Positions 1 to 7,885 of a stretch of DNA of 40,815 nt are shown here, in pieces (position 1 is the first letter of the stretch; every line of letters begins with the position of its first letter). The DNA lies in the NCBI GenBank assembly GCA_902801885.1, contig CADCJX010000023.1, positions 20,820 through 61,634 on the forward strand, given 5' to 3'. The notes under the pieces were generated by a model that had not been told where the DNA came from, searched no databases, and was given only the letters and a program-made list of their open reading frames with translations. Origin of the DNA: an uncultured Bacteroidia bacterium. Its GTDB lineage: Bacteria > Bacteroidota > Bacteroidia > Bacteroidales > UBA932. The position numbers and the translations under genes were made by a program.

Positions 1-1635
1 CCTGCTTTGACGAACTACCTTTACCTGACCTACAATGGTACGAAGAGTGACATTGAATATGAGAATGACGGCAAGTCGGTCATAGTCCTTGGGTCGGGAG
101 CTTACAGGATCGGTTCTTCAGTGGAATTCGACTGGTGCTCAGTGACCTGCCTCAAGACCATCCAGGAACAAGGCTACAGGGGAGTGCTGATCAATTACAA
201 CCCTGAGACCGTCTCTACGGACTATGACGAATGCGACAGGCTTTATTTTGATGAACTGACCTTCGAGAGGGTCATGGACATCATAGACCTTGAATCTCCT
301 CATGGGGTAGTTGTCTCTGTGGGCGGCCAAATACCCAACAACCTGGCACTCAGACTGCATGAGCATGATGTCCCTATCCTAGGCACAGCTGCAACCGACA
401 TAGACAAGGCGGAGGACCGTCATAAGTTCTCCAGCATCGTCGATGCCCTTGGAGTCGACCAGCCGGAATGGAAGGAACTTACCACCATGGACGACGTAGA
501 GGCTTTCATCAAGGCTGTCGGATTCCCGGTGCTCGTGAGACCTTCTTACGTGTTGTCCGGTGCGGCCATGAACGTCTGCCATGACGAACAGAAGTTACGC
601 CATTTCCTGTCTCTGGCCTCCGAGGTTTCCCAGGAGCATCCAGTCGTAGTGAGCAAGTTCTACCAAAGAGCCAAGGAAATAGAATTCGATGCCGTTGCCG
701 ACGGGGGAGAGATCATCGCCTACGCCATCTCTGAGCACATTGAATATGCAGGAGTCCATTCCGGAGACGCGACAATCCAGTTCCCGCCCCAGAAACTGTA
801 TGTCGAGACTGTAAGGAGGATCAAGAAGATTGCCCGTGCAATTGCTGGAGCCCTGCATATTTCCGGTCCTTTCAACATCCAGTTCCTGGCCAAGGAAAAT
901 GCCATTAAGGTCATAGAGTGCAACCTGAGGGCTTCCAGGAGTTTCCCCTTCGTCTCCAAGGTCCTTAAGATAGATTTCATCGAGCTTGCCACCAAGGTCA
1001 TGCTAGGCCTTCATCCGGCGGCTCCGCAGAAGAGTGCCTTCGACTTGGATTATGTCGGCGTGAAGTCCTCGCAGTTCAGTTTCGCCAGGCTCGAGGAAGC
1101 CGATCCGATGCTCGGTGTGGACATGAGTTCCACCGGCGAGGTCGGGTGCCTTGGGGACGACCTTAACGAGGCCATCCTAAAGTCCCTGCTTTCAGTCGGC
1201 CAGCGTATCCCGGAAAAGAGGATACTGCTCTCTACCGGTGATCCCCTCCAGAAGGCGGACATGCTCGGCACTTGCAAGCTGCTCGTCGACCATGGTTACG
1301 AACTCTTCGCGACCGGCGGTACCTATAAATACCTAGTAGAAAACAGCTTGCCGGCAACCAAGGTCCTGTGGCCCAGCGAATGTGAGAATCCCAACTTCAA
1401 GGGACGCTTTAAGCCAGCAGTGGAAATGATTCAGAACAAAGAGGTTGATATGGTAATCAATATTCCCAAAGACTTCAGCGAACTGGAACTATCCAATGGC
1501 TACAAAATAAGAAGGGCGGCCATTGATTTCAATGTACCGCTCTTCACGAATGCTCGTCTGGCCACCGCCTTTATCCGTTCCTTCTGCAGCACTTCGCTGG
1601 ATGAAGTACAGATCAAATCCTGGGACCAGTACTAG
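1..1635 (+). CDS. carB: Carbamoyl-phosphate synthase large subunit, C-terminal half (5' end outside window)
   Basis: Makes carbamoyl phosphate from bicarbonate, ATP and ammonia for pyrimidine and arginine synthesis in the cytoplasm. The reading frame is open from base 1, so about the first half of the gene is missing; 544 codons remain of a family norm near 1070. Visible are the second ATP-grasp unit ([20 protein letters not shown], then [17 protein letters not shown]) and a C-terminal MGS-like allosteric domain beginning at about residue 405 ([20 protein letters not shown]). The signature [15 protein letters not shown] and PPNN-type context (GGQIPNNLA) resemble animal CAD/CPS-I more than Escherichia coli CarB, which has GGPNRIGQGIEFDYC here. 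The gene converges on rho; the two stop codons share a CTAG, giving a 4-bp overlap. Family is certain; the glutamine or ammonia dependence cannot be judged from this half. Confidence 0.96.
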   Translation, partial: PALTNYLYLTYNGTKSDIEYENDGKSVIVLGSGAYRIGSSVEFDWCSVTCLKTIQEQGYRGVLINYNPETVSTDYDECDRLYFDELTFERVMDIIDLESPHGVVVSVGGQIPNNLALRLHEHDVPILGTAATDIDKAEDRHKFSSIVDALGVDQPEWKELTTMDDVEAFIKAVGFPVLVRPSYVLSGAAMNVCHDEQKLRHFLSLASEVSQEHPVVVSKFYQRAKEIEFDAVADGGEIIAYAISEHIEYAGVHSGDATIQFPPQKLYVETVRRIKKIARAIAGALHISGPFNIQFLAKENAIKVIECNLRASRSFPFVSKVLKIDFIELATKVMLGLHPAAPQKSAFDLDYVGVKSSQFSFARLEEADPMLGVDMSSTGEVGCLGDDLNEAILKSLLSVGQRIPEKRILLSTGDPLQKADMLGTCKLLVDHGYELFATGGTYKYLVENSLPATKVLWPSECENPNFKGRFKPAVEMIQNKEVDMVINIPKDFSELELSNGYKIRRAAIDFNVPLFTNARLATAFIRSFCSTSLDEVQIKSWDQY

Positions 1636-3524
1636 TAAGAATCGTAGAACTTAGCATCTCTGGGCGAGACCTTGTTCATGTTGTCGAGCAGGGCCTCGTT
1701 CGTTTTGTACTCATCCATGAGCTGGAGCATGAAGTTCATTGCCTCGGTGGGATTCATGTCGGCAAGAAGTTTCCTGAGGATCCAGATCCTGTTGGCCACG
1801 TCCCTGCTGTAAAGCAGGTCATCGCGCCTGGTACTGGAAAGGACTACGTTGACTGCCGGGAATATCCTCCTGTTGGCCAGGGTCCTGTCGAGCTGGAGCT
1901 CCATGTTGCCCGTGCCCTTGAATTCCTCGAAGATCACGTCATCCATCTTGGAACCTGTCTCGGTAAGCGCGGTCGCAAGGATGGTCAGTGAACCGCCGCC
2001 TTCGATGTTACGTGCAGCACCGAAGAACCTCTTCGGTTTCTGCAGGGCGTTAGCATCCACACCACCTGTCAGGACCTTCCCTGAAGCAGGCTGGACAGTG
2101 TTGTAGGCACGTGCAAGCCTCGTTATGGAGTCGAGAAGGATCACGACGTCGTGGCCGCACTCTACAAGCCTGCGGGCCTTTTCAAGGACCATGTTGGCAA
2201 CCTTGACATGCCTTTCAGCCGGCTCGTCGAAAGTGGATGCCACAACTTCAGCCTTGACGCTTCGGCTCATGTCGGTGACTTCCTCGGGACGCTCGTCAAT
2301 CAGGAGTACGATCTCGTAAACCTCCGGATGATTGTCTGCGATAGCGTTGGCGATCGACTTCAGGAGCATGGTCTTACCGGTCTTAGGCTGGGAAACGATG
2401 AGTCCGCGCTGGCCCTTGCCGATAGGGGTGAACATGTCCACGATGCGGCAGGAAATGTCGTTCTGGTGGCCATGGCCGAGGAGATTGAATTTCTCGTCCG
2501 GGAAAAGGGGAGTGAGGAAGTCGAAAGGAACACGGTCACGGATGTAGTCAGGGGTGCGTCCGTTGATATACTTGATCTTTACGAGAGGGAAGTACTTGTC
2601 GCCTTCCTTCGGTGGCCTGATCTCTCCTGTGACAGTGTCGCCTGACTTGAGGGCATTGACCTTGATCTGTCCCTGGCTTACATAGATGTCATCAGGGGAA
2701 TTGAGATAATTGTAGTCGGAAGAACGCAGGAAGCCATAGCCGTCAGGCATGATCTCCAGTACACCCGTAGCTTCGACAGTGCCCTCGAATTCTATTGCAG
2801 GGGCCTTGGGCTTTTGGTTGTTCTGGAAGTTTTGCTGCTGGCCGCCGAACTTGTTCTTCTGCTTCTTGCCTCCGAAATTATTCCTTTCGGACTGTGCAGC
2901 CGGATCATCTTTAAGGTCGTCGAAAAGCTGATGGATGAATTCCTTGCCGTTTATTGGTTTTTCCTCCTGCTTAGGGACAGGATTCTCTTTGGGCGTTTCT
3001 TCTGCCTTGGCTTCAGATGCCTTTTCTGTTTCTGGTTTTACAGTCTCTTCGGGGACAGTCTCCTGGACTGCAGGCTCTTGTGCCTTGGCCTTAGGCTTAC
3101 GCCCCCTGCGAGAGGCTTGCTTGGGAACTTCGGAAGAAGCTTCACTTGCAGGAACATCCGCAGCTACTTTTTCTTCAGGCTTGTTCTCCTGATTGTCAGT
3201 TTGCTTTGCCTTGGTTTTAGAAGCCTTCTTTGACTTGGGCTTCTCATGAGGCTGGGCATCGGATTGTTTCTGCTCAGGTTCTGATGACGAGACCTCTTTG
3301 GAGTTCTCTGCCTTCTGTGGAGAATCGTTCTTGCGAGGGCGGCCACGTTTGGCTTTCGGCCTTTCAATCGGCTTCAGGGATGCCGCAGTAGCCTGGGCAT
3401 CGAGAATGGCGTACGAAAGGTTTTCGTCAGTCATTTTCCTGGCATTCTTGATCTGATACTCTTGAGCAATGCTTTCAAGCTGCTCCCGGCTCATCTGGGT
3501 GAGTTCGAATAAACTGTATGGCAT
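1632..3524 (-). CDS. rho: Transcription termination factor Rho with long disordered insert
   Basis: Hexameric RNA-dependent ATPase that terminates transcription. 630 residues against about 420 in E. coli. Order: Rho_N helical domain (1-45), a Lys/Glu/Pro/Ala/Ser-rich low-complexity insert (about 50-245), cold-shock-like RNA-binding domain (246-320), and RecA-type ATPase with Walker [16 protein letters not shown] (371-385), [13 protein letters not shown] (407-419) and Walker [17 protein letters not shown] (460-475). The insert holds two AT-hook-like basic patches (KRGRPRK near 59-65, RRGRKPK near 139-145) and an Asn/Gln/Gly-rich stretch (214-238). Such inserts are known in Bacteroidota; in Bacteroides thetaiotaomicron the Rho insert drives phase separation. 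The ATG start follows a well-formed promoter (3587-3617) with a leader of about 55 nt. The 3' end overlaps carB. Confidence 0.98.
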   Translation of the reverse strand: MPYSLFELTQMSREQLESIAQEYQIKNARKMTDENLSYAILDAQATAASLKPIERPKAKRGRPRKNDSPQKAENSKEVSSSEPEQKQSDAQPHEKPKSKKASKTKAKQTDNQENKPEEKVAADVPASEASSEVPKQASRRGRKPKAKAQEPAVQETVPEETVKPETEKASEAKAEETPKENPVPKQEEKPINGKEFIHQLFDDLKDDPAAQSERNNFGGKKQKNKFGGQQQNFQNNQKPKAPAIEFEGTVEATGVLEIMPDGYGFLRSSDYNYLNSPDDIYVSQGQIKVNALKSGDTVTGEIRPPKEGDKYFPLVKIKYINGRTPDYIRDRVPFDFLTPLFPDEKFNLLGHGHQNDISCRIVDMFTPIGKGQRGLIVSQPKTGKTMLLKSIANAIADNHPEVYEIVLLIDERPEEVTDMSRSVKAEVVASTFDEPAERHVKVANMVLEKARRLVECGHDVVILLDSITRLARAYNTVQPASGKVLTGGVDANALQKPKRFFGAARNIEGGGSLTILATALTETGSKMDDVIFEEFKGTGNMELQLDRTLANRRIFPAVNVVLSSTRRDDLLYSRDVANRIWILRKLLADMNPTEAMNFMLQLMDEYKTNEALLDNMNKVSPRDAKFYDSY

Positions 3525-3586
3525 AAAAGGGAATTATTCAATTAGTGAAATGATGAAGTTTTCATGTCGTGTCCCTCAGGATGTTG

Positions 3587-3617
3587 CAAATATACCAATT
3601 AATATTGGAATTGCAAA
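3587..3617 (-). promoter_or_regulatory. Bacteroidota-type promoter of rho
   Basis: On the minus strand TTTG (3617-3614) is followed after exactly 19 nt by TATATTTG (3594-3587), matching the TTTG-N19-TAnnTTTG sigma-ABfr consensus. It ends 2 bp short of the lptD stop codon (3619), so the promoter is squeezed into the 94-bp gap. It is the only promoter in the window in which I find both boxes intact. Confidence 0.75.
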
Positions 3618-3618
3618 A

Positions 3619-6384
3619 CTATCTGTCCCAGTAGCTGGTGCTCTTCTTGAACCTCAGTAAGTCTGACAGTGCGGCTGCGTTGGCTGAGATCATGAATGAA
3701 TATGACTGGTACATTCCTGAAGGTACCCATGAAACCGAGATGTTGAAGCAGTGCAGGTCATAGCGGAAAGACATCTGGGATGTGGTCATCTTCATCGCCA
3801 CGAAATCCCATCCTGTCTGGGCCTGGACCGACATCTTGGGAGTCAGCTGGATATTGCCCGAGATACCCAGGGTCTGGGTGAAACGGTCATTCTTGATAAG
3901 CTGGTTGTTGGTGTACTTATAGGAGCGGCCCATCGAGAGGGAATAATTGAAATTCACGCTCCATGGGACATTCGGATTCGTGTAGTACAGCCATCCGCCG
4001 GGGATATATTCACCCGTGACCGGATGGTAGTAAATCCTGCGGTAATAATCGGCAGGACTGCTACTACTTCCTCCACTTCCACCGCTTCCTTTGCTGCCGT
4101 CATTGCCCTTGACAACACCCTTGCCTGAGATCGAATATGAAGTGGAAGCGCTGAAATTAGTCAGTCTGAGGGGGACTCCGGTCTTGACTACGTGGAACTG
4201 GTTGATCCTCTGACCTCTTTCATTTATGGCGTAGGGATCGAAATTGATGTTACCGTTGATTCCCAGCTTGCCGAAAACGGAAGTGGACATCGTGATTCCA
4301 ACATTGTTCATCCTGAGGGAGTCCGCCAGGAAATTATAGCCAGTGTTGATGTTGAACTGATCGAGGATCTTCACCTTCTTCGAACCCGTGCCGGTAGTAT
4401 CTTTCGCGTCGCGTACCTTGGCTTCCAGGTTGTTGCCGATAGAAAGGCTCATGGTTGCAGACCTACCCTTGCCAGGGAAGGAATTGATCTGTCCCTGGTA
4501 GACATTGTAGTCGTAGGTACGCTTTACGCCCAGGGTGTCAAGATATTCAAAAGTCCTCCAACCATTGAATGCCTTGCCCTTCTCCGGACTGAAACTCATG
4601 CTCAGGCTGGGAGAGATGACATGCCTCACTGCTTGGATCTTGTTGTACTTGCCGAAGTTGAACATACCGTAGATCCTGGTGCTCATCGACACGGCGCCGG
4701 AATAAGTGTGTGTGGTACCGAAACTGCTGAACGGTGATCCCATCCTGGTCTGGACGCTGTTGGTCTCAGGATCGAAATAGGCTTCACTCTGCCTGAAGAA
4801 CCAGTTCATTCCGTAACTCACCGAAGGGGTTACATTGAGATAGTTGAGCAAGGTGAAGTCGGGCAGGCCGATCGAAAAATTGTGGGCCATACCATTGCTG
4901 AACTTGTCCAGAAGGCCAGGCTCTCCAAATTCGGATGCCGTGAAATTGATCCTGTTCTGAAGGCTGGTGTTGTAAGCGAGGGAGAACTTCTCGTAGATCC
5001 TTTCTTTGCCGACCCTGTTCTTTATCTTGAAGGGATAGAACCTGGAAACCGAGAATGTGATGTTCGGCAAGGTGAATGAATAGGAACTGTCCCTGGAATT
5101 CTGGCTGTGCAGGGCATTGACAGAGAGGTTGAACTTGCCGTTCCAGTTCTTGCTGAAGGAAATCGATGAGGAGATCTGGTTCTGCAAGGCATCGTCGATG
5201 GACCTGGAGTTGTAGCGGCTGTTCGACGGGCTGGAGAAGTTCACAGATGCCGAGAAGGTCTGTCCTGGATGGGCTTTCGCATCCTGGGAGTGTGACCATT
5301 TGACACCGAAGTTCTTGCTCTGGAAGAAGTCGGTACTTCCTTTCTCACCGGTCTGGTCGACTGAATAATTCAACCCGAGATTGCCGGAGAACTTGTACTT
5401 GACCATGTACCGTGAGTTAATGTCGGCAGCCCAGGAACCGAGGGTATAGTAATCTCCGGTGACCGAGAAATCGAAATAGTCTCCGATCACGAAGTACATT
5501 CCTGCGTCCCTCATGTAGAAACCTCGCGCGTTCTCCTCGCCGAATGAAGGCATGAGTAGACCTGTGGCTCTCTCGGGACGCTTCGGGATAAAGCCGAAAG
5601 GAATGGCCACGAAGGGAAGGTCCACGTCTTCCACGACCAGATGGGCAGGACCGAAAACCGTCTTTTGTGACGGCCTTGTAATGACCTTAGCAGAGGAAAG
5701 CTTGAGGTAGTAATGTGGATGCTCGAGGTCGCAGACCGTGTACTTTCCGTGGGTGATGTTGATCGACTTGTCGGGAAGCATCTTGATGTTCTGCCCGTGG
5801 AGTATGCCGTCATCCTCCTTGGTGATCATGTTGGTGATCCTGGCCTTCCGGGAGTTGAAATTATAACGTATCTCTTCCATGTTGAAGGTCTGGTCACCCT
5901 GAGTCATCTCCGGCTGTCCCTTCCATTCACCGGTCAGGGTGTCGAGAGTACCGCGTGCGAAGACAGTCCCAGAGTTCATGTCATACTCCATGTAGTCGGC
6001 CTTGAGCGTTATGTTCTCGTAGGAGACCTGTACGTCACCCCAGTAGAACATCTTCCTCTGTCCGTCGACGAAGACTTGTCTTGAAGAATCCTTTGCAGCA
6101 GAGAATGCCGGCTTGGAGATGGAACTCTTGCCCAGAAGGTCCAGGGAATCGGCCCGAGATGTAGAATCTGCCACCCTCAGGGAGTCCTGCAGCATCCTGG
6201 TCGAATCCAGCCTTGCCTTGAGCGAATCAGAAAGCTGCTCCGGTGTGGTATCGCGTACGCTTTCAGTCGGAGCCCTTCTCTGCCGGCGGTCCCTCCTGGG
6301 GTTCTGACCGAACATGGAAAGCCCCGTGAAAGCTATCACCAGAATCACAAGGACAATAGAATATGTATGCTTCCTGAAATGCAA
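3619..6384 (-). CDS. LptD/OstA-like outer-membrane LPS assembly protein
   Basis: Predicted outer-membrane beta-barrel of the LptD type, which inserts lipopolysaccharide into the outer leaflet. 921 residues. Residues 1-27 form a signal peptide (basic N-region HFRKH, hydrophobic VLVILVIAF, end FGQ). A short Arg/Ser/Thr/Asp-rich linker is followed by an OstA-like beta-jellyroll (about 105-240: VQVSYENITLKADYMEYD, then ARGTLDTLTGEWKG) and then a long beta-barrel with alternating polar/aromatic strands, including IPFGFIPKRPERATGLLMPS, typical of Bacteroidota LptD. A Gly/Ser-rich stretch lies near residues 757-775. The start codon is TTG (no in-frame ATG before residue 23, which would remove the signal peptide). 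The promoter is shared with the divergent amidase gap. Exact LptD orthology is inferred from the fold signature. Confidence 0.88.
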   Translation of the reverse strand: MHFRKHTYSIVLVILVIAFTGLSMFGQNPRRDRRQRRAPTESVRDTTPEQLSDSLKARLDSTRMLQDSLRVADSTSRADSLDLLGKSSISKPAFSAAKDSSRQVFVDGQRKMFYWGDVQVSYENITLKADYMEYDMNSGTVFARGTLDTLTGEWKGQPEMTQGDQTFNMEEIRYNFNSRKARITNMITKEDDGILHGQNIKMLPDKSINITHGKYTVCDLEHPHYYLKLSSAKVITRPSQKTVFGPAHLVVEDVDLPFVAIPFGFIPKRPERATGLLMPSFGEENARGFYMRDAGMYFVIGDYFDFSVTGDYYTLGSWAADINSRYMVKYKFSGNLGLNYSVDQTGEKGSTDFFQSKNFGVKWSHSQDAKAHPGQTFSASVNFSSPSNSRYNSRSIDDALQNQISSSISFSKNWNGKFNLSVNALHSQNSRDSSYSFTLPNITFSVSRFYPFKIKNRVGKERIYEKFSLAYNTSLQNRINFTASEFGEPGLLDKFSNGMAHNFSIGLPDFTLLNYLNVTPSVSYGMNWFFRQSEAYFDPETNSVQTRMGSPFSSFGTTHTYSGAVSMSTRIYGMFNFGKYNKIQAVRHVISPSLSMSFSPEKGKAFNGWRTFEYLDTLGVKRTYDYNVYQGQINSFPGKGRSATMSLSIGNNLEAKVRDAKDTTGTGSKKVKILDQFNINTGYNFLADSLRMNNVGITMSTSVFGKLGINGNINFDPYAINERGQRINQFHVVKTGVPLRLTNFSASTSYSISGKGVVKGNDGSKGSGGSGGSSSSPADYYRRIYYHPVTGEYIPGGWLYYTNPNVPWSVNFNYSLSMGRSYKYTNNQLIKNDRFTQTLGISGNIQLTPKMSVQAQTGWDFVAMKMTTSQMSFRYDLHCFNISVSWVPSGMYQSYSFMISANAAALSDLLRFKKSTSYWDR

Positions 6385-6393
6385 TTTTATTTA

Positions 6394-6401
6394 TAAATTT
6401 G
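6394..6401 (+). promoter_or_regulatory. Candidate -7 box (TAAATTTG) of the amidase gene
   Basis: TAAATTTG matches TAnnTTTG; no clear -33 TTTG is seen at the expected distance. If real, transcription would begin near 6408, which favours translation from the TTG at 6426 rather than from the TTG at 6399 that overlaps the box. Confidence 0.45.
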
Positions 6402-6408
6402 CAATCAA

Positions 6409-6416
6409 CAAATATA
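6409..6416 (-). promoter_or_regulatory. Candidate -7 box (TATATTTG) of lptD
   Basis: The minus strand reads TATATTTG 25 bp upstream of the lptD TTG start. The expected start site near 6402 gives a leader of under 20 nt. It sits back to back with the amidase box, so both genes share about 40 bp of control region. Confidence 0.5.
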
Positions 6417-6425
6417 CGACATATT

Positions 6426-7580
6426 TTGGATATCCTTCGCAATTTTCTTGCCGTACTGTCGGCAGTGGCTCTTTCGGTCGGATTGTTCCCCGCATTCGGC
6501 CAGGCTTCTTCGTCGCCGATAAAGCTTTCTACCGTGGTCATTGATCCCGGGCATGGTGGAAAAGATGCAGGTTGCATAAGTCCGAGCGGGAAAACGATGG
6601 AGAAGACTGTCGTGCTGGATATCGCCAAGCGGCTGGCAGGCAAGATACGTGAAGGTTATCCTGATGTAAAGGTCATAATGACACGCTCAGATGACCATTT
6701 CGTGGAACTTCAGGGCAGGGCCGACATAGCCAACCGCAACAAGGCGAATCTTTTCATATCCATCCATGTCAACTCGGTAGATGGCAAGAGGAGCGGTCCC
6801 AACGGGTACTCAGTGCACATCCTCGGTCAGTACACCAGCCGCAACAAGGATCTTTACGCAGGCAACATGGATGTGGTGCGCCGTGAAAACTCCGTTATAA
6901 CAATGGAGGACGATTACACCACGAAGTATGAAGGCTTCAATCCCAACGATCCGGAGTCATATATATTCATGAACCTCATGCAGAACGCCTTCCTGGAGCA
7001 AAGTTTCAAGTTTGCGCAGCATGTGGACCGTGAGATGAAAGGAGGGGCGATCCGCAGCAGCCGTGGCATCTCCCAGGATCCTTTCTACGTTCTTTGGAGG
7101 ACGGCGATGCCTTCTGTCCTTGTAGAGTGCGGGTTCATGTCCAACCCCGATGACAGGGCCGCCTTGATCTCGGAGAAGGGGAAGGAGAAGATAGCTTCTG
7201 ACCTTTACGATGCATTCTGTGCCTACAAGAAGGAATATGACGGGGCTGATTCTCCCACGCCAACAGTACCTTCTCCCAAGCAGGCTGTAGACGAACCTGC
7301 ACCTGTGGTTGAAACCGAACCGGTTACCGCCATCGAGCCAACGAGCGGAATCTATTATGCTACGCAGGTCCTTGTCTCTTCAAAAGAAATGAAAGAGGGC
7401 GATCCCTTCTTCAAAGGGAATCAGTTCAAGGCAATCAAGACAGGCAGTCTTTATAAATATGTCATCGGAATCTCAGCCGAGCTGGATGAGGCAAAGAAAC
7501 TTTTTGAATCTCTGAAAAAAACTTTTCCTGATGCTTTCGTAGTGAAGGTGGAAAATGGAGAAACCTTCAGAATGCGATAA
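6426..7580 (+). CDS. Periplasmic N-acetylmuramoyl-L-alanine amidase with SPOR-like tail
   Basis: Zinc amidase that cuts the bond between MurNAc and the stem peptide, acting in cell separation or wall turnover. 384 residues from the TTG at 6426; another in-frame TTG lies at 6399. An N-terminal hydrophobic segment ending in FGQA is a signal peptide. The Amidase_3 fold shows its zinc ligands: His43 in VVIDPGHGG, Glu59 in MEKTVVLDIA, His114 in ISIHVNS, and the catalytic Glu234 in VLVECGFMSNPDD. After a Pro/Thr/Glu-rich linker (about 275-310) comes a roughly 75-residue domain (YATQVLVSS to FVVKVENGETFRMR) that looks like SPOR, known to bind denuded glycan at septa. Divergent from lptD; dnaA lies 305 bp downstream. 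Confidence 0.92.
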   Translation: MDILRNFLAVLSAVALSVGLFPAFGQASSSPIKLSTVVIDPGHGGKDAGCISPSGKTMEKTVVLDIAKRLAGKIREGYPDVKVIMTRSDDHFVELQGRADIANRNKANLFISIHVNSVDGKRSGPNGYSVHILGQYTSRNKDLYAGNMDVVRRENSVITMEDDYTTKYEGFNPNDPESYIFMNLMQNAFLEQSFKFAQHVDREMKGGAIRSSRGISQDPFYVLWRTAMPSVLVECGFMSNPDDRAALISEKGKEKIASDLYDAFCAYKKEYDGADSPTPTVPSPKQAVDEPAPVVETEPVTAIEPTSGIYYATQVLVSSKEMKEGDPFFKGNQFKAIKTGSLYKYVIGISAELDEAKKLFESLKKTFPDAFVVKVENGETFRMR

Positions 7581-7582
7581 TA

Positions 7583-7622
7583 GATTTTTCCCCTTTTTAA
7601 CAACATGCAATGCGGAAAAATC
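7583..7622 (+). terminator. Inverted repeat after the amidase gene, possible terminator
   Basis: GATTTTTCC (7583-7591) and GGAAAAATC (7614-7622) are perfect 9-bp complements separated by 22 nt, starting 3 nt after the amidase stop. A T-rich run follows (through about 7640). The long loop and low stem G+C make it a weak terminator; an operator is equally possible. Confidence 0.35.
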
Positions 7623-7786
7623 CTTATTTCATTAATTTTTAATCATTCTAAATTAAGACCCCTTTTATATGTACTTCGTTGCAGGGTGGTCTACAGTTAT
7701 ATGCCTAAAAACTAATGTATTAAGAAAGCCTAAATAAAGCTGACCTGCTTCCTTTATTATAGGGAAAATAAAAATCAAAAACAATA

Positions 7787-7804
7787 ATAAAAAAGATTTT
7801 TTAT
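7787..7804. repeat. Perfect A/T palindrome upstream of dnaA
   Basis: ATAAAAAA, GA, TTTTTTAT: an 8-bp perfect dyad with a 2-nt centre about 80 bp before the dnaA ATG. All arm bases are A/T, so it could be an easily melted stretch, the UP-like part of a promoter, or a bidirectional terminator. Confidence 0.5.
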
Positions 7805-7819
7805 AAATTATTTTTCCCC

Positions 7820-7827
7820 CAATTTTG
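7820..7827 (+). promoter_or_regulatory. Possible -7 box of dnaA overlapping a DnaA-box-like sequence
   Basis: CAATTTTG differs from TAnnTTTG at one base. It overlaps TTTTGCACT (7823-7831), which is one base away from the DnaA-box pattern TTWTNCACA. If both are real, DnaA could repress its own promoter. Confidence 0.3.
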
Positions 7828-7885
7828 CACTAACGAAGAGAGGGGGAGTGTCCTCTCCCTGCATCTGTTTCAGGAACAATAAGTA

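Larger units (their letters stand above)
7581..7885 (+). other. A+T-rich gap upstream of dnaA with inverted repeats
   Basis: This 305-bp stretch has no gene. It holds a 9-bp inverted repeat (7583-7622), AATAAAG/CTTTATT with a nested AAGC/GCTT (7733-7758), a perfect 18-nt A/T palindrome (7787-7804), a weak -7 box (7820-7827) and a hairpin in the presumed dnaA leader (7838-7857). One 8-of-9 match to the DnaA box TTWTNCACA is present (TTTTGCACT at 7823-7831). A single imperfect box is not enough to call an origin. Confidence 0.6.

Noticed and set aside
2151-3233. Open frames on the plus strand opposite rho, including a hydrophobic Phe/Leu-rich one
   Set aside because: They mirror the Lys/Glu-rich rho insert on the other strand and match no family; typical antisense shadows.
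7581-7885. Replication origin
   Set aside because: Only one imperfect DnaA-box-like sequence; A+T richness beside dnaA is not sufficient.
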